A stretch of 64,000 nt of DNA from positions 309,332 to 373,331 of the forward strand of contig JAJYUZ010000002.1 in assembly GCA_021792255.1 (NCBI GenBank). The letters are read 5' to 3'. The notes below the pieces were generated by a model that saw nothing but the letters and a program-made list of their open reading frames with translations, had not been told where the DNA came from and did no database searches. Position 1 is the stretch's first letter. Each line of letters opens with the position of its first letter. Source of the stretch: Thermoplasmata archaeon (GTDB lineage Archaea; Thermoplasmatota; Thermoplasmata; Thermoplasmatales; GCA-001856825). A program made the translations under genes and the position numbers. Positions 35,494 to 44,953 of the stretch are shown piece after piece.

Positions 35494-36753
35494 CTATCTT
35501 GGGCGGCCCCTATGAATAGAATTTCTTCGCCCCACGCTTCTTCCGTTGTGCCCTCTTTGTCTCCTATTAGGCATCTCGTTCTTGTTGTGCTCATGATTGG
35601 GCCCGTGATGTCCACGAGAGATTACTTTGAGGTTTCTGAATGGCTCTATATCAATCTCTATTCTCCTGATTTCTATGTTAGCCCTCTTCTTTATTTCAGC
35701 AATCAAGATTCTTTGGGAGTCGTTGATTATGGTGAACGCCCTTCCCTCCTTTCCCATTCTTGCGCTTCTTCCGATTCTGTGGATATAAGCAACGGGATCC
35801 TCGGGTGCATCGTAATTTATTATGTCTGTAATTTCTGGAAAATCAAGACCTCTTGCAGCAACATTAGTTGCCACTAAAACGTCTTCGCCATGTCTGAAGG
35901 CATTGAGTGCCCTTTCCCTTTCTGCTTGTGATTTCCCACCGTGGAGAAGCGAAACACGCAGTCCTCTCTCTTTCAATGTTCCTGCGATTCTGTCAGCCAT
36001 GTTCTTCGTGTTTGTGAATATGATGGACTTTTTTGGTTCGTATTCTGAATAGTATGCCATCAAGAGTGAAAATTTGTACTGCTGCTGGACAACCCCATAA
36101 AGGTGAGACACATTGCCAACTATCTCTTGCTTTTCATCTCCAACTATGATGTTCTTTCTTTCCTCATTCATGAACTTTGCCGCCAGTCCCACAATTTCTT
36201 TCGGCATTGTTGCAGAAAAGAGGAGTACTTGTTTCCTTCTTGGAGTATGAGATAATATGATTTCTACGTCATCAATAAACCCCATATCGAGCATGACATC
36301 TGCTTCATCCAACACCACAAATTTCAAATTGCTTAGGCGGAGTTCTCGTCTTTCTATAAGGTCCAGAACTCTTCCCGGAGTTCCCACTACGATGTTCGCT
36401 CCATTTCTCAGGGCGTTTATCTGCATGCTCATTGATGCACCACCGTAGACCGTAACAACTTTCTTTTTATAGACAGCCCCTATCTTTTTAGCCACCTCAG
36501 CAACCTGAAGCGTAAGTTCCCTTGTAGGGGCGATTATTATCGCTTCAAGCAGATTACTACTTCCTAAATTGTTAATTATAGGTATTAGAAATGCTCCTGT
36601 CTTGCCCGATCCCGTCTTGGATCTTACGGATACGTCTTTCCCAGCCAAAATCAAGGGGATAGTGATCTCCTGAACTTCGGTCGGATTAAAAAAACTCATT
36701 TTGTTAAGGGAAGAGGTGAGTTCAGACCTTATTCCCAGTCCTTCAAATTTCAT
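35494..36753 (-). CDS. DEAD-box RNA helicase
   Basis: This 419-residue helicase has all core motifs: Q motif region PTEVQ, SKTGSGKT, PTRELT, TPGRV, VLDEADVM, SAT, ARGLDF and HRIGRSAR. It has a basic, Asn/Arg/Gly-rich tail (about residues 380-419), which is likely an RNA-binding extension. Such proteins act in RNA unwinding, ribosome assembly or cold adaptation. It is monocistronic and reads away from the tRNA-Ala gene. Confidence 0.95.
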   Translation of the reverse strand: MKFEGLGIRSELTSSLNKMSFFNPTEVQEITIPLILAGKDVSVRSKTGSGKTGAFLIPIINNLGSSNLLEAIIIAPTRELTLQVAEVAKKIGAVYKKKVVTVYGGASMSMQINALRNGANIVVGTPGRVLDLIERRELRLSNLKFVVLDEADVMLDMGFIDDVEIILSHTPRRKQVLLFSATMPKEIVGLAAKFMNEERKNIIVGDEKQEIVGNVSHLYGVVQQQYKFSLLMAYYSEYEPKKSIIFTNTKNMADRIAGTLKERGLRVSLLHGGKSQAERERALNAFRHGEDVLVATNVAARGLDFPEITDIINYDAPEDPVAYIHRIGRSARMGKEGRAFTIINDSQRILIAEIKKRANIEIRRIEIDIEPFRNLKVISRGHHGPNHEHNKNEMPNRRQRGHNGRSVGRRNSIHRGRPR

Positions 36754-36991
36754 CTAGTTATACCGTCACGTCATGTCGACTTTGTTATTGAGCTTAATCC
36801 TTATTGAATAATCGACGATATTCCAATACATTTCCGTCCACAATGAAATCACGCACAGTCAAAAAAGATCATAGTGAGCAAGTACGTGCGCTTCACTGGT
36901 GATAGATTCGAAAGGAAGTGGTAAAGTTAAAAAAGAGACCGAAAGGGGAAAATTGAAGGCATTAATCCTCAGCAATATGGACCGCCCATAG

Positions 36992-37063
36992 TGGACTGGC
37001 GGGGATTTGAACCCCGGACCTCCTGCTTGCAAAGCAGGCGATCTTCCGCTGATCTACCAGCCC
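36992..37063 (-). tRNA. tRNA-Ala (UGC)
   Basis: The reverse strand folds as a 72-nt tRNA including discriminator A. The acceptor is GGGCTGG/CCAGTCC with the G3:U70 wobble pair that identifies tRNA-Ala. The anticodon stem CCTGC/GCAGG encloses TTTGCAA, giving anticodon TGC, and the T loop is TTCAAAT. No intron and no CCA are encoded. Its first ten bases include the end and stop codon of kptA. Confidence 0.97.
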
Positions 37064-37794
37064 TCTTGTTTCACTCTCATTTTCTTTTCTTTAGAGAATT
37101 TTATCTCTTTGAGGGTTTCTTCATCAATTTGTCCGTCGTATTCCTCCGGTTCCATCATGCTCTCAGGAGTGACGAACTTGCAGATGAACACTTCTTGACC
37201 AGCGTGATATATGTTTTCACCACTACCCACAATAGCCTCACTCTTTATAGGGATCACCAATGGGGTATCGAAATGATATAGGCCAGCTATGTAGGCCTTC
37301 TCTTTGGAACTGGACAGATGAATCCACCTCCTGTCAGATGGCAGTATCCCATTCTCCCTGAGGATTTCGAACTCCTCTTTGTTCGTGGGATAGAAGAGAA
37401 TTTCCGGTATGCTATCGGAGGGTAAATCGGTGAGATCGACGTCTATGGAATGCCCATAAGTAGCCCTCAAGTATCTCTTGTTATCACTCAGCTGATACCT
37501 GCCCTTCTGATCCGTCAACACTATTGCAAAAATGTGGGAAGGACCAACGAAGTGAAATCTCCTGTAATAAAATCGAATCTCTTGGACCATCTCGTCTATG
37601 TTTACGTACCCTCTATCTGAGATCTCCAGATGATACCTCTCGGGTTTGTGTCTCAGAATTCCAGTTATAATTCTGCCTAGCATATCCACTTCTTCATCTG
37701 AAAGAATAAACTTTCCCTCTTCTCCACAGGAAGGACAGTCGTGACCCCTGTAGTAACCATGGACCATGCATTTACGAATCTCGTTACTGGGCAC
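37054..37794 (-). CDS. kptA: RNA 2'-phosphotransferase KptA/Tpt1
   Basis: This 246-residue protein has an N-terminal cysteine/histidine cluster (C9, H12, C20, C23: a probable zinc ribbon) and a KptA core with LRHKPERYHLEISDRGYV, RATYGHSIDVDL and RRWIHLSSSKEKA. Tpt1/KptA removes a 2'-phosphate from RNA using NAD; in eukaryotes this completes tRNA splicing, while the archaeal role is not settled. The start is GTG 37794, about 23 bases after a GTTATAAC box. The stop TAG (37054-37056) lies inside the 5' acceptor region of tRNA-Ala on the same strand. Confidence 0.9.
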   Translation of the reverse strand: MPSNEIRKCMVHGYYRGHDCPSCGEEGKFILSDEEVDMLGRIITGILRHKPERYHLEISDRGYVNIDEMVQEIRFYYRRFHFVGPSHIFAIVLTDQKGRYQLSDNKRYLRATYGHSIDVDLTDLPSDSIPEILFYPTNKEEFEILRENGILPSDRRWIHLSSSKEKAYIAGLYHFDTPLVIPIKSEAIVGSGENIYHAGQEVFICKFVTPESMMEPEEYDGQIDEETLKEIKFSKEKKMRVKQEGW

Positions 37795-38129
37795 CAGCAG
37801 AAATTGTGAATGGTGTTATAACACTTTTGCACCGGTAGGGTACCTATGGGTGGTGAACGAAACAGAAAACGCCGTGTATTGGCCAAATATTCTTCACGGT
37901 TTATCGGCGTTGAATGCTTCTTGAAATCGCCACTTCCATCTGTATTGGAATATTTCCCTTCCACAGTTACCATTTATTGAGCAGGACCTTGAAAAAGTCC
38001 GACAGTTTCCAAAAAATGAGACAGTGATGAACGCTCGAGGGCATATTTGACCACAGCTTCCATATATAAATCTGGACTGCCATCAAAATCAGAAACAATA
38101 AATAAAATAGGCGAATCAGCACGTTATAA
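37795..38129. other. 335-base intergenic region without recognisable gene
   Basis: This gap separates kptA (reverse) and the DUF92 gene (forward). It holds the kptA promoter and, near 38065-38125, AT-rich sequences (CATATATAAATC, AATAAATAAAAT) that may serve the forward gene. A reverse-strand frame at 37967-38254 runs into the DUF92 gene and looks like its shadow. I see no tRNA, terminal repeats or conserved protein fragment. Confidence 0.5.
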
Positions 38130-38861
38130 ATGGACGAGTATAACCTGTTCCTCCTAGTACTGATTCCGGTCCTTTTTGTAATGGGGCTGAGAATCAAAGC
38201 ATTCAGCAAAGAGGGTGCGATAGCTTCAGCAGTAATAGGTTCTTTGATCATCATAGGAGGCGGATGGCTTTACTTCGTGATGCTCTTCTTGTTTCTTGGT
38301 CTCTCGTACATCTCCACCCTAGCCGGATTCGAAAAGAAGAGGTCTTGGAGTCTACAAGAAGGGCTTAAGGGAGAGAGAGGGGCCAGAAATGTGCTAGCAG
38401 CTGGAGCTATTCCGGCGGCAATCTCTCTGATGAGTTTTTGGAATTTTAACCCGAACCTAGTCTTCTTCCTATATGTCGTGGCTCTTGGCACAATACTGTC
38501 GGATACAGCGGCTTCAGAAATAGGTTCCCTCGACGAAAATACATACATGATATTGACTTTGAAACCAGCAGAGACTGGAATTAATGGGGGAGTTTCAATC
38601 CTCGGAACTGCAGTATCCTTTGTTTTTCCGGTGGTTTTCTCTTTGCTTGGTTTCATAATATACGGAGTTCTAGGTTCAATTCCTCTCGGCTCTCTGTTAG
38701 ATCTCATATTCTTTTCTGGATTTCTGGCCTTCATCGGATGCGTGTTCGACTCGGTGCTAGGGGAAACTCTAGAAAACAGGGGATTTCTGACGAAGTACTC
38801 GGTAAACTTTTCATCAGCCCTTTTTGCAACAATAATTGCTGTCCTGGTATTTCTTCGATAA
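38130..38861 (+). CDS. DUF92-family membrane protein (VTE6-like prenyl-phosphate kinase family)
   Basis: This 243-residue protein has about six membrane segments and DUF92 motifs: an early GLRIKAFSKEGAIASAVIG, then LSDTAASEIG and ETGINGGVSILGT. The plant member VTE6 phosphorylates phytyl phosphate; in archaea a geranylgeranyl-phosphate salvage role for ether lipids is a reasonable inference, not shown here. The next gene, apgM, starts 30 bases later on the same strand but after its own AT-rich box. Confidence 0.85.
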   Translation: MDEYNLFLLVLIPVLFVMGLRIKAFSKEGAIASAVIGSLIIIGGGWLYFVMLFLFLGLSYISTLAGFEKKRSWSLQEGLKGERGARNVLAAGAIPAAISLMSFWNFNPNLVFFLYVVALGTILSDTAASEIGSLDENTYMILTLKPAETGINGGVSILGTAVSFVFPVVFSLLGFIIYGVLGSIPLGSLLDLIFFSGFLAFIGCVFDSVLGETLENRGFLTKYSVNFSSALFATIIAVLVFLR

Positions 38862-38891
38862 ATTTATTTTATATAAAACGAATCTCAAAAG

Positions 38892-40106
38892 ATGAAGATT
38901 CTTCTGATAATTGCCGATGGTCTCGGAGATAGGCCCTTTGAATCGCTTGGTTGGAAAACACCACTGGAAGCTGCTCACAAACCAAATCTCAACACGCTAG
39001 CAAAGGAGGGTATGATCGGTTTGATCGATCCAATAAAACCAGGCATAATTCCGGGATCGGATACCTCACACTTGAATTACTTGGGTTACGATCCGTTCAA
39101 ATACTACACTGGAAGAGGACCGTTTGAGGCAATGGGCACGGGTCTAACTCTAAGAGGAGGAGATGTTGCATTCAGGGCGAATTTCGCTACAGTCGATGAG
39201 AAAGGAGTGGTGATAGACAGAAGAGCCGGCAGGATCAGGGAAGGAACTCCGGAGCTTTCCAAACCACTGAATATGAAGATTGAGGACGTCGAGATACTGT
39301 TCAAGGAAGGTACAGAGCACAGAGCAGCGCTTGTCCTTCGGGGACAAGGAATCACGACCAACGTCACCGACAACGATCCGCACGCAGAGAATCTGAGACC
39401 TAAAGAAATCGTAGCGACATCGAATGATGGAAAAAAGACCGCAAGGATTCTAAATGAATTTTATAACCGCTCTCTCGACATACTGAAGAGTCAACGTGTT
39501 AACGCGGACAGGAAGAAAGCTGGCTTAAAAGAAGCGAACGCGATACTGTACAGAGGAGGAGGAGTCGTCCCTGCTCTACCGAACTTCAGTGACAGACACT
39601 CCATGAGTGGAGGGTACATTGCAGGAGTCGCACTTGTGGCAGGAATTTGTAAGCTGATAGGATTAAAGGACTTCACGCCAAAAGGAGTGACCGGATCTAC
39701 AGACACGAACGTCTTGGGGAAATTTTCAGCCGCTGTGCAGGCGCTTGAGGAAGTCGACTTTGTCTTGGTAAACGTCAAAGGAACAGATGTTGCAGGACAC
39801 GATGGAAACGGTATAGTCAAGAAAGAATTCATAGAAAAAATAGACAAGGTACTCGGAGAGACTATCATGAAAATAAGGAGTGATATCTTAATATGTTTCA
39901 CGGGGGACCACTCTACCCCCGCAAGCGTAAAGGAGCACACTTCCGATCCAGTTCCAATTCTCCTTCACTACCCTGGATGCAGGAGAGATGGCGTGGGAGA
40001 GTTTGACGAAATCAAGGCAAAGGATGGATACCTAAGGCTAAGAGGAAGTGATCTCATGAACGTTCTATTGAGTTCTGCAAACAGGTCAGAAAAATATGGA
40101 GCTTAA
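38892..40106 (+). CDS. apgM: Archaeal 2,3-bisphosphoglycerate-independent phosphoglycerate mutase
   Basis: This 404-residue metalloenzyme of the alkaline-phosphatase superfamily interconverts 3- and 2-phosphoglycerate. The N-terminal metal site is IADGLGDRP, with nucleophile serine in PGSDTSHLNYLGYDP. Later ligands are in KGTDVAGHDGN and FTGDHSTPASVKEHTSDP. Length and motif order match archaeal ApgM. It converges with the TPR gene, overlapping by four bases. Confidence 0.95.
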   Translation: MKILLIIADGLGDRPFESLGWKTPLEAAHKPNLNTLAKEGMIGLIDPIKPGIIPGSDTSHLNYLGYDPFKYYTGRGPFEAMGTGLTLRGGDVAFRANFATVDEKGVVIDRRAGRIREGTPELSKPLNMKIEDVEILFKEGTEHRAALVLRGQGITTNVTDNDPHAENLRPKEIVATSNDGKKTARILNEFYNRSLDILKSQRVNADRKKAGLKEANAILYRGGGVVPALPNFSDRHSMSGGYIAGVALVAGICKLIGLKDFTPKGVTGSTDTNVLGKFSAAVQALEEVDFVLVNVKGTDVAGHDGNGIVKKEFIEKIDKVLGETIMKIRSDILICFTGDHSTPASVKEHTSDPVPILLHYPGCRRDGVGEFDEIKAKDGYLRLRGSDLMNVLLSSANRSEKYGA

Positions 40107-40765
40107 GAGATAGTCTCCTCCAACATCTTCTTGATCTCTTCGTCTCTGCTCTCTACTTTAAGCAGCAGATCTCTCGCCTTTTCCTTTTCACCAGAATTGA
40201 GATAAATTCTGGACAGTATGATTATGGCATTCCTGTCCCTCTGATCTATCTTCAGGGATACTTCGCAGGATTCCTTGGCGTCATTTATTCTCTGGAGCTT
40301 CATCAGACTCTCCGCTCTCTGATTCCAGTAGTATGGGTTCCTGTTTTCCATCTTGATTGCTAGGTCAACAGAAGCTAACGCTTCGACATATCTGGACATC
40401 GAAAACAAGAGGCGCGACTTGTCATAATAATAGACGGCTTTCTTCAACAGATTGATTGCCTTGTTGATGTAAGTTAGCGCTTCATCTTTGTTGGAGTCAA
40501 AGTTCGAAAGGAACATTCGCCGGTAGGCATCGGGATTTGTAGGGTAATCTTCGAGAAGCATCTTTTGATAAGGAACCGAGTCTTTACTTTGTTTTTCCAG
40601 GACATCTATCAGCAATATGATGGCCTCTATGTTCTTCTTAATTTCTATAGATTTTCTTGCATGTTTCTCTGCTTCCTCGAAGTATCCATCTTCAGAAAGC
40701 TCTACTGCAGCCATGTACTCGTCTGTACTCTTTGCGAGAGATGGGAGCACCCTATCTTCGCTCAT
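40103..40765 (-). CDS. TPR-repeat protein
   Basis: This protein of about 220 residues is made of helical pairs of about 34 residues, such as YFEEAEKHARKSIEIK, AVYYYDKSRLLFSMSRYVEALASVDLAIK and YYWNQRAESLMKLQRINDAKESCEVSLKI. It should be a protein-interaction scaffold. There is no signal peptide or membrane segment. The start is ATG 40765; an upstream TTG adds three codons. A second TPR protein is at 54142. Partner unknown. Confidence 0.85.
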   Translation of the reverse strand: MSEDRVLPSLAKSTDEYMAAVELSEDGYFEEAEKHARKSIEIKKNIEAIILLIDVLEKQSKDSVPYQKMLLEDYPTNPDAYRRMFLSNFDSNKDEALTYINKAINLLKKAVYYYDKSRLLFSMSRYVEALASVDLAIKMENRNPYYWNQRAESLMKLQRINDAKESCEVSLKIDQRDRNAIIILSRIYLNSGEKEKARDLLLKVESRDEEIKKMLEETIS

Positions 40766-40847
40766 GATTGACAATTAAATTACGACAATTTAACATTTCT
40801 GCTAGAAACTAAATAAAAGTAATAATACCAATCACTATATTCTTCCC

Positions 40848-41819
40848 ATGAAGGTCCAGTTGATCGGTTTGGGTTCAATTGGAAAAAATTTGTTGAGACT
40901 TATAGGTCAGAAAGGAAACAGCATAAGGCAGACGATTGGAGAGAATATTGAGGTCGTTTCAGTAAGTGACACGACAGGTACGGTCATCACGGACGGAATG
41001 CCGCTGACTAGTATCATTCAGGCAAAGGAAGGGGGAGGGCTTAAAACTCTTGATTCTTTTGAGAAAATTAGTGCAAAGAGTGCTATTGCGGACCTCGAAT
41101 CCGATATCGTAGTGGAAATTACCCAGAGTACGAAGGATGGGGAACCTGGAATAGCACACATCGTGACCGCCCTAGAAAACGAGAAGAATGTTGTCACGGC
41201 CAACAAGAGTACGTTGGTTTCAGGCGTAGACCTCTTTAAAATGGTAAAGGAAATGAAAAGATCCCTAAGGTACGAAGCAACCGTTTGTGGAGGTCTTCCA
41301 GTGTTCAATCTGATGGATTACTGCATGAAACCAGCTAAGATAATTTCGGTCGATGGAATTTTCAACGCTACGAGCACTTTTGTGATTTCTCAGATGGAGA
41401 GAGGGAAGAGTCAGTCACTGGCAAGGGCCGAGGCAATCAAACGGGGGTTATCAGAAAAAGACCAAAGAGACGATCTTGCAGGGATCGACTCGGCAAGGAA
41501 GGGTACAATTCTTCACAGGAGGATATTCGGATCCTCCCTGGTTTTGAAAGATGCGACTATTTCTGCAAGAGAGAGTGAAATCTCCGTTGGCTTGAGACAA
41601 ATCACAGAAGTGACGTCAAGTGGTGTCAAGGTCGGATATGAGAAAATAGATGGAAAGAGCATCTATTCAAATGCTGTCGGGCCATCCATGATCATAAGAT
41701 TCAACACGGACATAATGGATCATCTCACGTTATATACCGACCACGATGGTCCACTGGAATCAGCAGCAACAGTATTAAATGACATAATACTGTCGAGGTC
41801 AGAAAAGGTAGGCCAATGA
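40848..41819 (+). CDS. hom: Homoserine dehydrogenase
   Basis: This 323-residue enzyme reduces aspartate semialdehyde to homoserine for threonine and methionine synthesis. The NAD(P) loop is LIGLGSIGKNLL, followed by VVTANKSTLV, YEATVCGGLPVFN and the catalytic-domain motif DLAGIDSARKGTIL. It has no aspartokinase or ACT domain, so feedback control must lie elsewhere. Its stop overlaps the next start (ATGA). Confidence 0.94.
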   Translation: MKVQLIGLGSIGKNLLRLIGQKGNSIRQTIGENIEVVSVSDTTGTVITDGMPLTSIIQAKEGGGLKTLDSFEKISAKSAIADLESDIVVEITQSTKDGEPGIAHIVTALENEKNVVTANKSTLVSGVDLFKMVKEMKRSLRYEATVCGGLPVFNLMDYCMKPAKIISVDGIFNATSTFVISQMERGKSQSLARAEAIKRGLSEKDQRDDLAGIDSARKGTILHRRIFGSSLVLKDATISARESEISVGLRQITEVTSSGVKVGYEKIDGKSIYSNAVGPSMIIRFNTDIMDHLTLYTDHDGPLESAATVLNDIILSRSEKVGQ

Positions 41820-42883
41820 ACAAGGGATATGTCGCGTTAGTAGCAGTCCTCTCAGTGCTCTGGGGGGTCATGATGGTAATAGATTTAGTGATGTCTATCC
41901 TTCTATTTAAGCCGAATTTTTCTGATTTTCTGAACACCTTGTTCCCTCTCTTCATAATAGTACCAGTACCGCTTCTTTTGGTTTATCTTCCAGGCACTTT
42001 TACTGCAATCTGGCTCGGAGTCGTAGTCGTTGTGGTGATCGTCTTCTTCACTTTTGCCATCTATAAATCATCAATGAAGTTCGAGAACTCTTCTCTGTAC
42101 AGACTCGGAGAATTCTTTGCACTCAATTATTTTCTCTCCATTGTCTACATCGAGCTAATCGCTTTGGCGGGCTATCCTATTGTCAGTCCTATCACTAATA
42201 CTACTCCATTTTATCTGAATTTTATCACCATTACAAATGCTGGTCTGTACGAAGAGCTCATTTCTAGAGTGTTGTACATCGGTATTCCTCTTTTTGTTTA
42301 CTACGCCTGGAGTGCCCACGGAAAAAAGTCCCATTCCAGGCCAAACAAACTTCCGCTGTACAGAATGATCTGGGGGGGCGGTTACAAGTTTGGGAAACCA
42401 GAAATCACGTTACTAATAATTTCGTCAATCATTTTCGGATTTGCTCACGTCACGTCATGGGATATCTCGAAGGTGCCACAGGCAGCCCTGGGGGGGTTAT
42501 TACTTGGAGTACTGTACCTGAGGTTTGGACTGTATGCAGATGTGTTATTGCACTTCTCCATCGACTCTCCATCCCTCTTATTGCCGCTTGGCACGGGAGA
42601 TCCACTGGCTTCAGGATATACCAACTCCTTCATCAACGCAGCTATCATAATTGCGGTCGTAGCAGGGGCCATAGTACTAATCTCCTACATAATTCAAGCA
42701 AGAGCAATCTATAGATCAAGAAAGCTAAACCCTCAACTTATCGTCGCCCAAGTCTCAGGAGATCCAAGCACTTCGAGGAAAGCACTGGCATGCACCAAAT
42801 GTGGCTCTAGCAGGGTGACTTTCTTTTATGACGATATTTATCGATGTGACGACTGCGGAACAGTTTTCAAATGGGATCAATAA
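41816..42883 (+). CDS. CPBP-family intramembrane metalloprotease with C-terminal zinc ribbon
   Basis: This 355-residue membrane protein has about eight membrane segments. CPBP (CAAX-protease-like) motifs are EELISR (E146, E147, R151), FGFAH (H211) and HFSID (H246, D250). A cytoplasmic zinc ribbon closes the protein with C326, C329, C344 and C347 (CTKC, CDDC). The ribbon is unusual for a CPBP protein and may bind a partner or nucleic acid. The start overlaps the hom stop. It ends 7 bases into the convergent truD. Confidence 0.88.
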   Translation: MNKGYVALVAVLSVLWGVMMVIDLVMSILLFKPNFSDFLNTLFPLFIIVPVPLLLVYLPGTFTAIWLGVVVVVVIVFFTFAIYKSSMKFENSSLYRLGEFFALNYFLSIVYIELIALAGYPIVSPITNTTPFYLNFITITNAGLYEELISRVLYIGIPLFVYYAWSAHGKKSHSRPNKLPLYRMIWGGGYKFGKPEITLLIISSIIFGFAHVTSWDISKVPQAALGGLLLGVLYLRFGLYADVLLHFSIDSPSLLLPLGTGDPLASGYTNSFINAAIIIAVVAGAIVLISYIIQARAIYRSRKLNPQLIVAQVSGDPSTSRKALACTKCGSSRVTFFYDDIYRCDDCGTVFKWDQ

Positions 42884-44079
42884 TTTGCCATTTCATCTAC
42901 TCTCATAATTTCCCTAAGAACTGATGTCGCGTATCCCCCTGGTAGAAGAGAAAACCTGACCGTCGAATCAGAGCATTCAAAATCCTTGAATCTCAAGAAT
43001 AAATCTCTTCTTTCTCCCTTTGAACTCAACCCGAAAGGAAGCTTAAAATCAGATTGCTTAACGCCCTCCTGACTCAGGATTTGGCTCTCGATCGCCCCCA
43101 TTTTTCCTCTGGCAAATTCAGTATCGAATCCCACAACAAGACCCGTTGGAGACCCATCTCCCTTTGCAAAAGAAGAGGACACTTTTTCGATGTTCAGATT
43201 ATTGACCATTATGAATTCGTCATTGATACTGAAGATGTCGCCAGGAATGATCGACTTGGCCAATTCCAACCTATTGCTGAGAATTCTGTTGAAGATGTAT
43301 CCCTGATAAGCATGTATGAACATAGAAACTAGGTTCTCTGGAAGCTCCTTAATTGCGCCAACGTAATCTTCTTTCTGACTGACAAGATGTACCATAACTT
43401 TTCTCTCAAGATCTAGTGATTCTGGAAAGATTTCCAAACCTCTTACTGGATCCGGCTTATCAAAGTACTCCTTTCTGACTTCAGCGAATCTATCCTCTCC
43501 AGGATATCCCACGAACACCCTAACGGCCTCTTCATAGTTTCCTCTAACAATCTCCCTGCCGACGACGTGGGTGATGGGTCTCAGAGAACCGAACCTTTGT
43601 GGTCCATAGTAGTTCGGTACTTTTCCCTCTCTCTTGGCCTCTTTGCAGTTAGAAGTGAATGTGGATGAATCGGTATCTGAAACCTTAATCTCGAATAGGT
43701 TCTGGGAATGGCTGCCTATAGTCAATGGAGAGTCGAGGTAGAAATGCTCTAGTATCTCAACATCATTCAACGAGAAGTCCCTATATTTAATCCCCGGAAT
43801 GCTAAAGTACTGAACTTTCACGCTTCTCCTATCCTTCGTCCCTGCGAAATAAACTCTCTTTGGTGAGACGTGGTTGCTCCTTGCCAAGAATCTTATGAGC
43901 CTGTTGTGCTCCCAGTTCTTGGCTTTCAACTTAAGCACTAAGACCTTTCCATCATCTTTCTTGTCTAGATTTTCGAAGCGTTCTTCCACGTAGAAATCTT
44001 CAGATTCCTTTCTGAGTTTTCCCCCCGAAGGAGGCAGATCTAAGTAATAACTGGAGACACCAATTTCCGAGAATTTCAC
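42877..44079 (-). CDS. truD: tRNA pseudouridine synthase TruD
   Basis: This 400-residue enzyme makes pseudouridine-13 in tRNA. The catalytic D83 is in FAGTKDRRSV and the N-terminal DFYVEER and NWEHNRLI motifs match. PNYYGPQRFGSLRP is the second family signature. The length includes the TRUD insertion domain. The start is a GTG at 44079. Confidence 0.94.
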   Translation of the reverse strand: MKFSEIGVSSYYLDLPPSGGKLRKESEDFYVEERFENLDKKDDGKVLVLKLKAKNWEHNRLIRFLARSNHVSPKRVYFAGTKDRRSVKVQYFSIPGIKYRDFSLNDVEILEHFYLDSPLTIGSHSQNLFEIKVSDTDSSTFTSNCKEAKREGKVPNYYGPQRFGSLRPITHVVGREIVRGNYEEAVRVFVGYPGEDRFAEVRKEYFDKPDPVRGLEIFPESLDLERKVMVHLVSQKEDYVGAIKELPENLVSMFIHAYQGYIFNRILSNRLELAKSIIPGDIFSINDEFIMVNNLNIEKVSSSFAKGDGSPTGLVVGFDTEFARGKMGAIESQILSQEGVKQSDFKLPFGLSSKGERRDLFLRFKDFECSDSTVRFSLLPGGYATSVLREIMRVDEMANY

Positions 44080-44134
44080 GATTGTCGAAGAGCATCAACA
44101 ACATTAATTAACTCTTTTCTCCTTCTCGCCCTAA

Positions 44135-44953
44135 ATGTGGGAAGGTCTCACTGGAAAGAGAAAAAAAAATGGGCTATTCGGGATGGTAATAGGAATAGTG
44201 GTATCTTCTATTCTTCTCTATCTTTCGTTTTCCGTCTCATCATTTTTGTACCTCTTGATACCTGTTCTTCTTCTGGTCATCTTTCATTACACCAAGGCGT
44301 GGCGATTTTCTGACCGGGCAGTTTATGGATTTATCGCAATAATCCTTGCATTTTTCATAGCCATGGGAGGAATATCGATATCAATCGAAGGCGCCCCTCA
44401 CCAATCGACGGCAACCCTTACTGAGTCATCTGTTTCGTCCTACATTCATTTCGGTTATTACAACAACAGTGGAAGTTACATTTTCAATTTCAGCTTACCC
44501 GCAAAGAGCATTACTAGCACTGCCCAAATAGGACTCATAGACCTGTTCACCAATGAAACGATTCTATCAACGAACGCAACTTTCTCGAATTCTGGGAATA
44601 ACTATTCGTACTCCTGGAATGCAGGACAGTTATCTTCACATGCATACGTAGTGTTATTGACCCTTCACTTCATAGAGAACAACACTACGGTAAGTCAAGA
44701 AGTCGAATTCCTCGGGCCTGTACTCATTTCGGGAATAAATGTGATGTTCTACCTTGTGGAAAGATTGATCGCGACCTATCTCCTTATAACGTTCTTGTTC
44801 TTTTTGGCCTTCGCTTTCTTTGCTAGAGCTTTATCGATGTCCAAGCAGAGAAGGAGGACGGACGGAAATCAGAATCCTCCCACACCTACAGAGCAGCCTG
44901 TAATGGAAAGTGATCAGCGGAAGACCGGATGGTTTGGTCGTAGAAAGAATTAG
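44135..44953 (+). CDS. Membrane protein with extracellular domain, unknown function
   Basis: This 272-residue protein has three N-terminal hydrophobic segments (about 13-85), an extracellular domain of about 115 residues rich in Ser, Thr, Asn and sequons, a further segment near 210-232, and a charged cytoplasmic tail ending in FGRRKN. No enzymatic motif is visible. The layout suggests a surface protein or sensor. It converges with prxQ, overlapping by four bases. Confidence 0.7.
   Translation: MWEGLTGKRKKNGLFGMVIGIVVSSILLYLSFSVSSFLYLLIPVLLLVIFHYTKAWRFSDRAVYGFIAIILAFFIAMGGISISIEGAPHQSTATLTESSVSSYIHFGYYNNSGSYIFNFSLPAKSITSTAQIGLIDLFTNETILSTNATFSNSGNNYSYSWNAGQLSSHAYVVLLTLHFIENNTTVSQEVEFLGPVLISGINVMFYLVERLIATYLLITFLFFLAFAFFARALSMSKQRRRTDGNQNPPTPTEQPVMESDQRKTGWFGRRKN

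Noticed and set aside
37967..38254. Reverse-strand membrane-like ORF
   Set aside because: It overlaps the DUF92 gene start antisense and its hydrophobicity mirrors that gene.
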